Shown here piece after piece: positions 25,811-34,463 of a stretch of DNA of 64,000 bases (its first letter is position 1; each line of letters starts with the position of its first letter). Source of the DNA: RGIG9115 sp045128915 (GTDB taxonomy: Bacteria > Bacillota > Clostridia > UBA1381); contig JBGVIT010000028.1 in the NCBI GenBank assembly GCA_045128915.1, positions 1 through 64,000 on the forward strand. The letters run 5' to 3'. A program made the position numbers and the translations under genes. The notes below the pieces were generated by a model, which worked only from the letters and a program-made list of their open reading frames with translations, made no database searches and was not told the origin of the DNA.

Positions 25811-26594
25811 CTGCATCCTCCTTTACTCCAAGTGCTTCTGCCAAGAGCTCGGTAAAATAAACAACCGGAATATCAGCACCATTTTTCACAAGATTATATT
25901 TACAAAGAGGACAAGCAGTAATAATCATCTCTGCACCTTGCGCTTTAGCGTTGGCAACAACAGAATTGCTGCTTTTTTTTGCAAGCTCAGGGCTTTCAAC
26001 GCTTACATATCCTCCGCAACATTCATTACGCTTTGCATAGATAACAGGTTCTGCACCCAAAGCTTTGATAAAATCTTCCATAATGCTTGGATTTTCAGGA
26101 TCGTCCATCTTCATTACAGAGTTTGGTCTTAAAAGCAAGCATCCGTAATATGCCGCAATTTTCTTACCATTGAGCGAGTTTACGACTTTATCCCTTAAAG
26201 TGTCAAAACCAACTAAATCACGAAGCATTTCAAGATAATGATAAACCTCAGCCTCACCATTATATGAGCCATCATTTTGCATATAACGGTTCACCTTATC
26301 AGAAAATTCCTTGTCATTTTGCATAGCATGATTCGTTTGTTTAATAACATTGTGACAAGCTGAGCATACTGTTACTAAAGGCTGTTCTTTTGCTGATGCC
26401 TCCATTAATGCGCGAACAGATGAAAGCTTTGTAGCAACTTCATTTTTTGCAGTAGTGAATACTCCGCCGCAGCATTGCCAATTTTCAATTTCTTCGAGTG
26501 TAACCCCTAAAGCTTCAGCAGATTTGTACGCATACAAATCAAGATCTTTTGCTTTGTTTTTCAGAGTACAGCCCGGAAAATAACTAACCTTCAT
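25803..26594 (-). CDS. hdrB: HdrB-like subunit with CCG domains
   Basis: A 263-residue protein with two CCG-type motifs: NWQCCGGVF with upstream CTL and downstream CSACHN, and RNECCGGYV with YGCLL upstream and ACPLCKYN downstream. In HdrB these bind two non-cubane 4Fe-4S clusters at the site of disulfide reduction. Both motifs are complete, so the clusters should form and a real substrate or electron acceptor is expected. Which one is unknown; the neighbouring fumarate reductase suggests that HdrB passes electrons on to it or reduces a small disulfide that does. Confidence 0.8.
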   Translation of the reverse strand: MKVSYFPGCTLKNKAKDLDLYAYKSAEALGVTLEEIENWQCCGGVFTTAKNEVATKLSSVRALMEASAKEQPLVTVCSACHNVIKQTNHAMQNDKEFSDKVNRYMQNDGSYNGEAEVYHYLEMLRDLVGFDTLRDKVVNSLNGKKIAAYYGCLLLRPNSVMKMDDPENPSIMEDFIKALGAEPVIYAKRNECCGGYVSVESPELAKKSSNSVVANAKAQGAEMIITACPLCKYNLVKNGADIPVVYFTELLAEALGVKEDADE

Positions 26595-26609
26595 TTTTAT
26601 ACCTCCAGA

Positions 26610-27986
26610 TTAAACCATTTCTTCCGGATGGAACACTTCGTCAAACTTTTCAGAAGTTAAGAATCCAAGTTCAACACAAGCTTCCTTAAGTGATATATTA
26701 TCTTTAAAAGCCTTTTTAGCTGTTTTAGCTGCATTTTCATAGCCAATGTATGGGTTAAGTGCTGTAACAAGCATCAAAGAGTTGTGAAGATTATGATGCA
26801 TCTTCTCTTTATTTGCCTTGATGCCAACTGCACAGTTTTTGTTAAATGAACTAATTGCTTCTGCCATAAGTCTTGCAGACTGCAAGAAATTATAAGCACA
26901 TACGGGCATAAATACATTAAGTTCAAAATTACCCTGAGATGCAGCCATTCCAACTGCTACGTCATTGCCCATCACCTGAACTGCAACCATGGTTACAGCT
27001 TCACATTGTGTTGGGTTTACTTTACCGGGCATAATAGATGAACCAGGCTCATTTTCCGGAATAAAGATTTCGCCAAGACCGTCTCTTGGACCTGATGCAA
27101 GCCATCTTACATCATTTGCAATCTTCATCATATCAGCTGCAAGCGCTTTGATTGCACCATGTGCAAACACAAGCTCATCCTTTGAAGTCAAAGCATGGAA
27201 CTTATTTGATGCTGTAATAAAAGGCTTACCTGTGATGTTTTCTACTTCTTTTGCAACTGTTTCACCAAATGAAGCGGGAGCATTAAGGCCCGTTCCAACA
27301 GCTGTACCACCGAGTGCAAGCTCGTAGAGTGGTTCAATAGAACGCTTTATAAGCTCAATATCTTTTTCGAGGCTTGAACGCCATCCGCTGATTTCCTGAG
27401 TGAACTTGATAGGAGTTGCATCCTGAAGATGTGTTCTTCCGCTCTTTACTATTCCTTCGTTTTCTGCCTCAAGTCTTTTGAAGGTATCGACTAATTCCTG
27501 CACTGCCGGAATCAATTTATCCTCAAGTACAAGTACAGCTGCAATATGCATAGCAGTCGGGAATGTGTCATTAGATGATTGGCTCATATTAACATCATCG
27601 TTTGGATGAAGCAGTTTTTCAGCTAAAATCTGATTGCCTCTGTTTGCTATAACCTCATTGGCATTCATATTTGACTGTGTGCCAGAACCTGTCTGCCATA
27701 CAACAAGAGGGAAATTATCATTAAGCTTACCTTGCATAATTTCATCGCAAGCTGATTTAATAGCTTCAAGCTTTTCCTTAGTCATTTTTTCAGGACGTAA
27801 TGTATTATTTGTTATAGCGGCAGCTTTTTTTAGCACACCGAACGCATGTATAATTTCTGCAGGCATTGTCTCAATACCTACACCTATTTCAAAATTTTCA
27901 TGACTTCTTTGTGTCTGGGCAGCCCAAAGCTTATCAGCAGGAACTTTTACCTCGCCCATTGAATCGTGTTCAATACGATATTCCAT
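26610..27986 (-). CDS. fumC: Class II fumarate hydratase
   Basis: A 458-residue fumarase of the heat-stable, iron-free class. It carries the superfamily signature GSSIMPGKVNP, the substrate-binding segments TGSGTQSNMN and SQSSNDTFPTA, and the active-site SGRTHLQDATP. It interconverts malate and fumarate in the cytoplasm. The ATG at 27986 fits the AAGGG ribosome site best. It lies between hdrB (15 bases on) and malate dehydrogenase, supplying fumarate to the reductase at the end of the operon. Aspartate ammonia-lyase is related but the motif set and context favour fumarase. Confidence 0.9.
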   Translation of the reverse strand: MEYRIEHDSMGEVKVPADKLWAAQTQRSHENFEIGVGIETMPAEIIHAFGVLKKAAAITNNTLRPEKMTKEKLEAIKSACDEIMQGKLNDNFPLVVWQTGSGTQSNMNANEVIANRGNQILAEKLLHPNDDVNMSQSSNDTFPTAMHIAAVLVLEDKLIPAVQELVDTFKRLEAENEGIVKSGRTHLQDATPIKFTQEISGWRSSLEKDIELIKRSIEPLYELALGGTAVGTGLNAPASFGETVAKEVENITGKPFITASNKFHALTSKDELVFAHGAIKALAADMMKIANDVRWLASGPRDGLGEIFIPENEPGSSIMPGKVNPTQCEAVTMVAVQVMGNDVAVGMAASQGNFELNVFMPVCAYNFLQSARLMAEAISSFNKNCAVGIKANKEKMHHNLHNSLMLVTALNPYIGYENAAKTAKKAFKDNISLKEACVELGFLTSEKFDEVFHPEEMV

Positions 27987-28005
27987 TTTTAACATCCCTT
28001 TCTAA

Positions 28006-28947
28006 TTATATATTAAGACCTTTAATTAAGTCTTTAAGAACATTAGCACTATTATGAAGCGCAGCAATTTCTTCATCATTAAGCGGAAGCATAATTTTGC
28101 TATGTGCGCCCTTGTTTCCTACAACATTTAAAAGGCTTAAGCATACATCATCAATACCATATTCGCCGTTTAAAAGTGTTGAAACTGTGAGAGTTGTGTC
28201 AATTCCGCTCAACAAACACTGACATACATGGCATACAGATATTGAAACAGCATAGAATGTTGCGCCTTTTCTTTGAATAACTCTTGCACCGGATTTGCGC
28301 ATATAGTTTTCAACTTCTTCTCTGTTAAATTCAGGATAATCAACTCCGGTGAGAATAGCATTTCTATAGCTTTCAATAGGTACATTTGAAATATTAGCTA
28401 TTGACCAGGGTACGAATGAACTGTCACCGTGTTCTCCAAGAACATATGCATGTACATTCTTCTGGTTTACTGAATAATACTCAGAAACTCTTGAACGAAG
28501 TCTTGCTGTATCAAGAATTGTACCTGAACCAATTACTCTTTCCTGAGGAAGACCTGTATGCTTCAGAAATACATATGTTAAAATATCAACAGGATTACTT
28601 ACAATAACATATGTCGCATCAGGCGCAACCGGAACAATTTTATCTGCTATACTCTTTATAATATCAACATTTGTCTGAGCAAGGTCGAGTCTTGACTGAC
28701 CTGGCTTTCTTGCCATACCTGATGTGATAACAACAATATCAGAATCTTTCGCATCATCATATGAACCTGCATAAACAGTGGCAGGATTGCAGAAAGGAAC
28801 GCCTTGTCTTATATCCAAAGCTTCACCAAGTGATTTTTCTTCATTCACATCAATCATAACAATTTCTGATGCAAGCCCCATAATAGTAAGTGTATATGCT
28901 ATTGTAGAACCTACGTTACCTGAACCGATTACTGTAATTTTATTCAT
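28006..28947 (-). CDS. mdh: Malate dehydrogenase (LDH-like type)
   Basis: A 313-residue NAD-dependent 2-hydroxyacid dehydrogenase: nucleotide motif GSGNVGS, catalytic LGEHGDS, and TARLRS. The specificity loop reads MARKPGQSR: Arg80, at the position that is Gln102 in lactate dehydrogenases, marks malate/oxaloacetate specificity. Automatic annotation could well call it L-lactate dehydrogenase because the rest is LDH-like. I chose the ATG at 28947 by its spacing from AAAGGTGAG. Its place next to fumarase and fumarate reductase supports reduction of oxaloacetate to malate. Confidence 0.85.
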   Translation of the reverse strand: MNKITVIGSGNVGSTIAYTLTIMGLASEIVMIDVNEEKSLGEALDIRQGVPFCNPATVYAGSYDDAKDSDIVVITSGMARKPGQSRLDLAQTNVDIIKSIADKIVPVAPDATYVIVSNPVDILTYVFLKHTGLPQERVIGSGTILDTARLRSRVSEYYSVNQKNVHAYVLGEHGDSSFVPWSIANISNVPIESYRNAILTGVDYPEFNREEVENYMRKSGARVIQRKGATFYAVSISVCHVCQCLLSGIDTTLTVSTLLNGEYGIDDVCLSLLNVVGNKGAHSKIMLPLNDEEIAALHNSANVLKDLIKGLNI

Positions 28948-28982
28948 AATATATCTCACCTTTCAAAATTTTACTAATTTTA

Positions 28983-30404
28983 CTACTTCAAGACAGATAC
29001 TGCATCTGAGATAGTCTTTTCAAATGCTTCTCTTCCGTATTTATCAACTTCAGCTTTATTCTTCTCGCCGTGTGTAAGGCAGCCTGCACCGCCAATACAT
29101 CCGCCTATACAAGCCATGCCTTCAATAAAGTTTGCATCTAAAACATTTTTGCTCTTTTTAAGAAGTGCCATTTTGCAAGCTTCGATACCGTCACACGCGA
29201 TTGCTTTTAAATCAAACTCAATATTTTGTTCTTTTAATCCTTGTGCAACTGCGTCGGACAGCCCTCCTGAACGAGCAAATATTCTTCCGAAGTAAGATGC
29301 ATTATCTAAAACATCTTCATCAAGCGTGGTAATATCAATGTCTTTACTGTCGTAAAGCGCCTGAAGTTCTTCAAAGGTCAACACAGCATCTACATAAGGC
29401 TTTACATCATCAAGCTGCGCCTCTGCTTTTTTTGCAGTACAAGGGCCGATAAATACAACCTTTGAACCGGGATCGGTATCTTTAATATATTTCGCAAGAG
29501 TCGCCATAGGAGAAAGATTATGTGAAATATACTGCACCAAGTCAGGAAACGTTGATTTAACATAGGCTACAAATGCAGGACAGCATGAGCTTGTTAAGAA
29601 GCCCTTTTCGCTAAGTTCTTTTGATTCTGCCTGTGCTACCATGTCCGCACCGAGTGCCGCTTCAATAACGGTGTAAAAACCAAGTTTCTTTAAACCCGTA
29701 ATTACCTGACCAAGCTTTGCATATGTGAACTGACTCGAAATTGATGGAGCAACCATTACATACACTTTATAATTCTTATTACCATCGCTGTTTTTTATAA
29801 GTTCAATGGCATCGAGAATATATGACTTATCCATAATAGCTCCAAACGGGCATTGATAAACGCAGGCACCGCAGCCGGTACACTTGCTGTTGTCAATAGC
29901 TGCCGCATTATCGTCGTTTATAGAAATAGCCTTAATTTTACATGCATTCTGACAAGGTCTTTTACGGTTTATAATTGCAGAGAAAGGACAAACCTTTGCA
30001 CATTGACCACAGTCAACACATTTTGATTTATCAATATGAGCTACGTGGTTTGCGTCGAAAGTAATAGCACCTTTTTTGCACACATCTTCGCATCGGTGAG
30101 CAAGACAGCCGCGGCAGGATTCTGTAACTACATATCCAGCTGACGGACATTCATCGCATGCTATGTCGATTACTTCGATTACATTAGGATTTTCTTTATC
30201 CCCACCCATAACAATTTTAATTCGCTCTTGCAAGATTGCCCGTTCTTTATATACACAGCATCGCATAGTTGATGTCTTACCCGGAACAATGAGTTCGGGG
30301 ATTTTTAATACATTTTCAAGCAGAGTATCTTTCCAAGCATAGCGCGCAACCTCGCGCAACACTTTATATTTCAGATGCTGCACTTTTGTGTCAAATTTTC
30401 TCAT
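28983..30404 (-). CDS. Ferredoxin-type monomeric [FeFe] hydrogenase
   Basis: A 473-residue [FeFe] hydrogenase. The N-terminal 200 residues hold several ferredoxin motifs (CVDCGQCAKVCPFSA, CTGCGACVYQCPFGA and further cysteines). The H-cluster domain has all three signatures in intact form: TSSCCPAFVAYV, GPCTAKKAEA and EGMACIGGCIGGAGC. The enzyme should evolve or take up H2 with ferredoxin. It resembles group B enzymes of Clostridia. Its H-cluster needs HydE, HydF and HydG; HydF and HydG are encoded at 53.9-56.5 kb. Confidence 0.85.
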   Translation of the reverse strand: MRKFDTKVQHLKYKVLREVARYAWKDTLLENVLKIPELIVPGKTSTMRCCVYKERAILQERIKIVMGGDKENPNVIEVIDIACDECPSAGYVVTESCRGCLAHRCEDVCKKGAITFDANHVAHIDKSKCVDCGQCAKVCPFSAIINRKRPCQNACKIKAISINDDNAAAIDNSKCTGCGACVYQCPFGAIMDKSYILDAIELIKNSDGNKNYKVYVMVAPSISSQFTYAKLGQVITGLKKLGFYTVIEAALGADMVAQAESKELSEKGFLTSSCCPAFVAYVKSTFPDLVQYISHNLSPMATLAKYIKDTDPGSKVVFIGPCTAKKAEAQLDDVKPYVDAVLTFEELQALYDSKDIDITTLDEDVLDNASYFGRIFARSGGLSDAVAQGLKEQNIEFDLKAIACDGIEACKMALLKKSKNVLDANFIEGMACIGGCIGGAGCLTHGEKNKAEVDKYGREAFEKTISDAVSVLK

Positions 30405-30416
30405 GTTTCACTCTCC

Positions 30417-31589
30417 TTAAAAATAACTTACTTTAATTCTCTTACCCATCATTGTAAGGCTCTTTGAAAGCTCTTCAACAAGATTCATCTTAATGCTGAA
30501 ATTTATAGGCAAATCAGGATTCTGATGCGCCGGATTTATGGCTCTTCCAACATAAAAATTTATATCGGTCGCTTCTTCAAATAACAACTGACATATGAGT
30601 GAAGCACCATCACGCTTATAATTCCAATGCTCATACATTTGGTTTTCGCCCAAATAATCCTTTGCATATTCCAAAACTCTGTTTACGGTTATAACACCTT
30701 CTGTTACCAAGTCAACTCCCTCGAGATGAGCTATAGGCGGTATATCCGACTGCTCAAAATTGAGGCTTGCTCTAAGAGGCTTTCTTAAATACTTTGCTGC
30801 AATGGATGAAGTAGTTCCGCCACATACAATATGCTTGCCTTCTTTTGAAAAGAAAAGTGACATCATTCTGTCGCAATCATCACGATTTGACGGTGGACCA
30901 AACAGAATATTCATAGGTTCTCTTTTTCTTATTTTGACAATACAAGCAGTTGCATCATCACCGGGCTTCTGACCGTACAGCTTATCACATTCATCAACTA
31001 AAAGAGTTGATAAGTTTTTTGCGGTAAGACCGGATACGGACATTGTTTCCATAAACTCAATAATATCTTCGCGTTTCCAGCCAAAGTTGTATGCCATACC
31101 AATCCCTGCATGAGGACAACCATCGCTCATAGCAATAAAAATATCATTTTCCTGAATCCGGATTTCGCTTTTGAATATCTTTTTGCCGCCGATATTCATT
31201 TCTGTTTTGGGATAATCATAATTTTTATTATCTCTCAAAACAATCACCTGCGGATTATCATACTGAATAATTTCAACTGTTTCGTTATTGATAATCTGCA
31301 TTATAGTAAATGTGGAGTATGCCACTCCCCTAACCGAACAAACAGGAAGTGTTGCAGCAATGGTTTCAACACATTCTTCAACCGGCAATCCCTCAGCCAT
31401 CATGGTTGAAATGATTTTTGAAGTTAGAGTTGACAATATACTTGCTTTAACACCGCTTCCAAGACCATCGGCAAGAACTATTACAGTTGAATTATCATTT
31501 TGTTCTACTATATCCACATGGTCGCCGCACAGCTGTTCGCCATAATGGTTAATGCTTTTCCAGCCGATATCTGCACATAAATCATTCAT
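30417..31589 (-). CDS. SpoIIE-family protein phosphatase
   Basis: A 390-residue PP2C-type (SpoIIE) serine/threonine phosphatase. The metal-binding segments VLADGLGSGVKA and AMSDGCPHAG with GDDATACIV are in place in the first 230 residues. The C-terminal 160 residues form an extra domain of unknown role. No membrane segment is present. It overlaps the PAS-type hydrogenase gene by 8 bases. Genes of this pair are found together in many Clostridia, where the phosphatase is thought to transmit a redox or H2 signal; that is inference from context. It is not the sporulation SpoIIE itself, which has a membrane domain. Confidence 0.85.
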   Translation of the reverse strand: MNDLCADIGWKSINHYGEQLCGDHVDIVEQNDNSTVIVLADGLGSGVKASILSTLTSKIISTMMAEGLPVEECVETIAATLPVCSVRGVAYSTFTIMQIINNETVEIIQYDNPQVIVLRDNKNYDYPKTEMNIGGKKIFKSEIRIQENDIFIAMSDGCPHAGIGMAYNFGWKREDIIEFMETMSVSGLTAKNLSTLLVDECDKLYGQKPGDDATACIVKIRKREPMNILFGPPSNRDDCDRMMSLFFSKEGKHIVCGGTTSSIAAKYLRKPLRASLNFEQSDIPPIAHLEGVDLVTEGVITVNRVLEYAKDYLGENQMYEHWNYKRDGASLICQLLFEEATDINFYVGRAINPAHQNPDLPINFSIKMNLVEELSKSLTMMGKRIKVSYF

Positions 31590-33261
31590 CTTGTATCGAC
31601 TCCTTTAGCTTAGAAAGTGCAATTTTCGTTTCTGCGGCAGTTTCACCGAGGAGTGATGCAATTTCCTGAACAATTCTCATCTGCTTATCTACTACCTTGT
31701 CTGCAACTTCTATTGTCTGACGGGTAATATTTTCTTTCTTTTCGCGTTCTGTTTCTTCGTCAGTAACATCACGCATAATACCAACTAAAAGTCTTGATTC
31801 CTTATCATAAAGAACGGACTGCTCAACATAACGTCTGTATTCTGCAAGATATACTCTCTCTCCGCGTATATTCTTACCCGTTCTCAAAACCTCAGCAAAA
31901 AGTTTCGGATCAAGAACTCTTATGATGCTTTCGCCCAAAACGTCTGAGCTTGAACGTATATTCATCATGTTTCGTGCAGATTCATTTATCTGCTGTACTT
32001 CTAACTTTTCATTGAGGACAATAAGACCATTAGGTGTATTTTTAACAATAGTATCCGAAAAGCTTTCTGCTTTATCTTTCAAAAACGGCAAACACATTGA
32101 AATTTCTGCTTTACCCTGACATATAGCAATAGCCTTTTCTCTGCAGGTATTGTATCCGCAGGAGCCGCAATTAAGCTCATCAGATGGTTTGAATTTTCCC
32201 ATTTCTCTTAAAACGGCAAATATTTCTGTTTCGCTGGGCATTGGAAGCTTATGCTCAATGTATTCGAATTGTTTTTTTAGCTCTATCGGTTTTGGTTCTG
32301 TTACATTAAAATCTTCTTTTCCTGCATAATTAGCAATAGTTATATAATCCTTAACGGGAGATGTTCTGTGATATTTTTCCATAACCGGTCCACCAATACA
32401 GCTTCCTACACACGCAGACATTTCTATAAAACACTTGTGTATTTTCCCGTTTTCTATATCGCGAAGAGCGTCAATACAATTTTGCACACCATCGAGAGCT
32501 ATATAATTGTATCCGGGAGCGTCAAGGGACATTGTTTTCAATATTCCGCCGGTTGTTGGGAAAAATCTTGCGCGGCTATCTGTGCTTTCGTCCATTCCTT
32601 GCTCTAATTCAATGTTTTCTTCCTTGAGCCAATTTGAAAGCTCTTCAAATGTCAAAACAGCGTCAACTATACCCTCATAGTGTTCAGCTTCGTCTTTTTT
32701 TGCCACACAAGGACCGATAAATACAGTCTTAGCATCGGGGTATCTTTTCTTTATATCCTGACAATGTGCCTGCATTGGTGAAACTACATCTGCCAAGTAT
32801 TCAAGCTCTGCAGGAAAATACTTCTGTATTAGCAGGTTTATAGAATGACAGCACGAAGAAATGATAATATCACGTTCTTCCTCGCGAAGCATTCTTTCAT
32901 ACTCGTTTTTAACGATTGTAGCACCGATAGCAGTTTCTTCAACATCATAAAATCCTAACTTTTTAAGTGCTTCTCTCATTGATTCTATTCCAACGCCATC
33001 GTAATTTGCAACAAAAGACGGTGCTAAACTCACAATAACAGGCTCTCCGGTCTGTAATAAAACTTTTGCTTTTTCGGTTTCATCTACAACCTGCTTTGCA
33101 TTCTGAGGACACACAACAAAACACTGTCCGCACAAAATACATTCATTGCCGATAATATGCGCCTGATTTCCTGAAAAACGTATTGACTTAACAGGGCAAT
33201 GACGAATACACTTGTAACAGTTTTTGCAGTTGGATTTTTTTAGTGTTAAGCAATTTGGCAT
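31582..33261 (-). CDS. Sensory-type [FeFe] hydrogenase with PAS domain
   Basis: A roughly 559-residue protein. The N-terminus has two 4Fe-4S motifs (CKNCYKCIRHCP, CILCGQCFVVCP); the H-cluster domain follows with altered signatures (SSCCHSINL, GPCVAKKDEA, MSACVGSCIGGP); then a four-Cys Fe-S domain (CGSCGYNTCREKA with a later CLP), a PAS domain (NTPNGLIVLNEKLEVQQINE) and a C-terminal helix. This is the architecture of group C (HydS) hydrogenases, seen as H2 or redox sensors. The first signature has His-Ser where catalytic enzymes have Pro, in line with slow turnover. The ATG at 33261 is preferred over the GTG at 33270 on ribosome-site spacing. The adjacent phosphatase is its likely output. Confidence 0.85.
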   Translation of the reverse strand: MPNCLTLKKSNCKNCYKCIRHCPVKSIRFSGNQAHIIGNECILCGQCFVVCPQNAKQVVDETEKAKVLLQTGEPVIVSLAPSFVANYDGVGIESMREALKKLGFYDVEETAIGATIVKNEYERMLREEERDIIISSCCHSINLLIQKYFPAELEYLADVVSPMQAHCQDIKKRYPDAKTVFIGPCVAKKDEAEHYEGIVDAVLTFEELSNWLKEENIELEQGMDESTDSRARFFPTTGGILKTMSLDAPGYNYIALDGVQNCIDALRDIENGKIHKCFIEMSACVGSCIGGPVMEKYHRTSPVKDYITIANYAGKEDFNVTEPKPIELKKQFEYIEHKLPMPSETEIFAVLREMGKFKPSDELNCGSCGYNTCREKAIAICQGKAEISMCLPFLKDKAESFSDTIVKNTPNGLIVLNEKLEVQQINESARNMMNIRSSSDVLGESIIRVLDPKLFAEVLRTGKNIRGERVYLAEYRRYVEQSVLYDKESRLLVGIMRDVTDEETEREKKENITRQTIEVADKVVDKQMRIVQEIASLLGETAAETKIALSKLKESIQDE

Positions 33262-33266
33262 ATCCG

Positions 33267-33527
33267 TCACACCCCTTCATTTCTGATAACCGACAATATC
33301 TTTTCATCAAAAAACTCTTTGAAATTATCACGGTTAATACCCGTATGTACTGTTTCATCCACCTGAACTGTAACTCCCATGCGATTACATTCACCAATGC
33401 AAAAGCTGCCGGACAAAGTTACCTTATCCTGAAGATTGTTTTCTTCAACCGCTTTAGTAAGAAGTTCAACTATTTCAGGTGAACCTTTTATATGGCAAGA
33501 ACTGCCTACGCATATCTGAACTAACAT
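33267..33527 (-). CDS. [2Fe-2S] thioredoxin-fold ferredoxin
   Basis: An 86-residue protein of the NuoE-like (2Fe-2S) ferredoxin family, with CVGSSCHIKGS and CIGECNRMGV supplying four cysteines. It is a paralogue of the next gene upstream (79 residues), with the same N-terminal GSSCHIKGS. It overlaps the sensory hydrogenase gene. It probably carries electrons to or from the sensory hydrogenase. Confidence 0.8.
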   Translation of the reverse strand: MLVQICVGSSCHIKGSPEIVELLTKAVEENNLQDKVTLSGSFCIGECNRMGVTVQVDETVHTGINRDNFKEFFDEKILSVIRNEGV

Positions 33528-33531
33528 ATTT

Positions 33532-33771
33532 TCACACCTTTGCTGCTATTTCGTTATTAAAAAAGTCATTAACATTTTCAGGAGTAACTGAATGAAATTC
33601 GTCATCAACAGTTACACATACGCCCTGCTGACATTTTCCAAGACAAAAAGTACCGCCAAGGTCAACCTTATCTCCAAGATTGTTTTCATTTATAAGGTTT
33701 TGAAGCTGTTCAACAACCTGACGTGAACCCTTGATATGACATGAACTACCAATACAAACTGTTACCTTCAT
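33532..33771 (-). CDS. [2Fe-2S] thioredoxin-fold ferredoxin, first gene of operon
   Basis: A 79-residue NuoE-like protein with CIGSSCHIKGS and CLGKCQQGVCV. It is the first gene of the 17-gene unit, about 60 bases after the predicted transcription start, with an AAAGGA ribosome site. It is similar over its whole length to the following 86-residue gene, so the pair arose by tandem duplication. Probable small electron carrier. Confidence 0.8.
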   Translation of the reverse strand: MKVTVCIGSSCHIKGSRQVVEQLQNLINENNLGDKVDLGGTFCLGKCQQGVCVTVDDEFHSVTPENVNDFFNNEIAAKV

Positions 33772-33841
33772 TTTATATTCAATCCTTTCACATTCAGAGG
33801 TGATTTAATAAATATCCAAATTACCCCCTATTATGATTTTC

Positions 33842-33945
33842 ATTGTAACATAAACCTTGTCAAAAATCAATCATAATCTACAATTTTCATCGCATTGACA
33901 AATTTTTCACAATTTCTTTTACAATATATGTTAATTTTTTAACTA
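33842..33945 (-). promoter_or_regulatory. Promoters and Rex-like operators of the redox operon
   Basis: Two promoter candidates read leftwards: TTGATT (33870-33865) with TACAAT (33847-33842), and TTGTCA (33901-33896) with GATTAT (33878-33873), each with 17-base spacing. TTGACAA-ATTT-TTCACAA (33895-33912) and ATGTTAA-TTTT-TTAACTA (33928-33945) each match 12 of the 14 fixed bases of the Rex consensus forms TTGTGAA-N4-TTCACAA and TTGTTAA-N4-TTAACAA. The first covers the -35 box of the second promoter, so Rex binding would block it and NADH would relieve it. Confidence 0.6.
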
Positions 33946-33975
33946 TTGCATAAATTTGCATTACATAAGCAAAAA

Positions 33976-34004
33976 AAAACGACTTGCTTTTAACAAGTCG
34001 TTTT
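33976..34004 (-). terminator. Terminator downstream of tmRNA
   Basis: AAAACGACTTG pairs with CAAGTCGTTTT around a seven-base loop; on the minus strand it is followed by a T run. It separates tmRNA from the redox operon. Confidence 0.8.
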
Positions 34005-34070
34005 CTGTATGAACGATATGATTTTTAGCGTATGCAGTACATTTAGCTCGCGTCAGTGAATTTAGCTGAA

Positions 34071-34108
34071 AAAGAGATAATTTTACCGACAGTAAAATTA
34101 TCTCTTTT
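34071..34108 (-). terminator. tmRNA terminator
   Basis: A perfect AT-rich stem (AAAGAGATAATTTTAC and complement, short CGACAG loop) just past the tmRNA 3' end, with T runs on both strands. Confidence 0.8.
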
Positions 34109-34111
34109 TAA

Positions 34112-34460
34112 TGGTGGAGCTGAGGAGAATCGAACTCCTGTCCGAAAATAAATCCACACAAAACTCTACGGGTGTAGGCAGTGTTTTAAATTCCTGAAAT
34201 CAAGACTTGCACAGCCACAATTCAAGATTCAGTAGCTTCTGATGCATGACATCGGCCGAAGCTGTCCGACATTCACGTTCACCACTGATATTCGCCTTAT
34301 TCTATGCCGTGGTACTCACAGATAAGACGGCAGCAACTTAGGCTGCGTATGCTAAATTTTTGTTAGCGTTTATATTTAAAAGTCGGGACTTTTTAAGTGA
34401 GTTCCCATTCACTACCCGCATTTCATGCTTCACTATCCCCGTCGAAGCCATTGCAGCCCC
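34112..34460 (-). ncRNA. ssrA: tmRNA
   Basis: Transfer-messenger RNA, which with SmpB rescues stalled ribosomes and tags the unfinished protein. The 5' end reads GGGGCTGCAATGGCTTCGAC and the 3' end carries the tRNA-like part with GGAGTTCGATTCTCC and an encoded CCA. The tag frame appears to be 34367-34338, giving A-N-K-N-L-A-Y-A-A and a TAA stop, ending in the usual AA. The length of about 349 nt is normal. SmpB is encoded 3 bases upstream. Confidence 0.95.
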
Positions 34461-34463
34461 ATA

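Noticed and set aside
23414..26594. Methanogenesis because of HdrABC
   Set aside because: HdrABC homologues occur widely in Clostridia and sulfate reducers; spore genes, [FeFe] hydrogenases and bacterial tmRNA rule out a methanogen.
28006..28947. L-lactate dehydrogenase
   Set aside because: Arg80 at the Gln102 position and the operon context indicate malate dehydrogenase.
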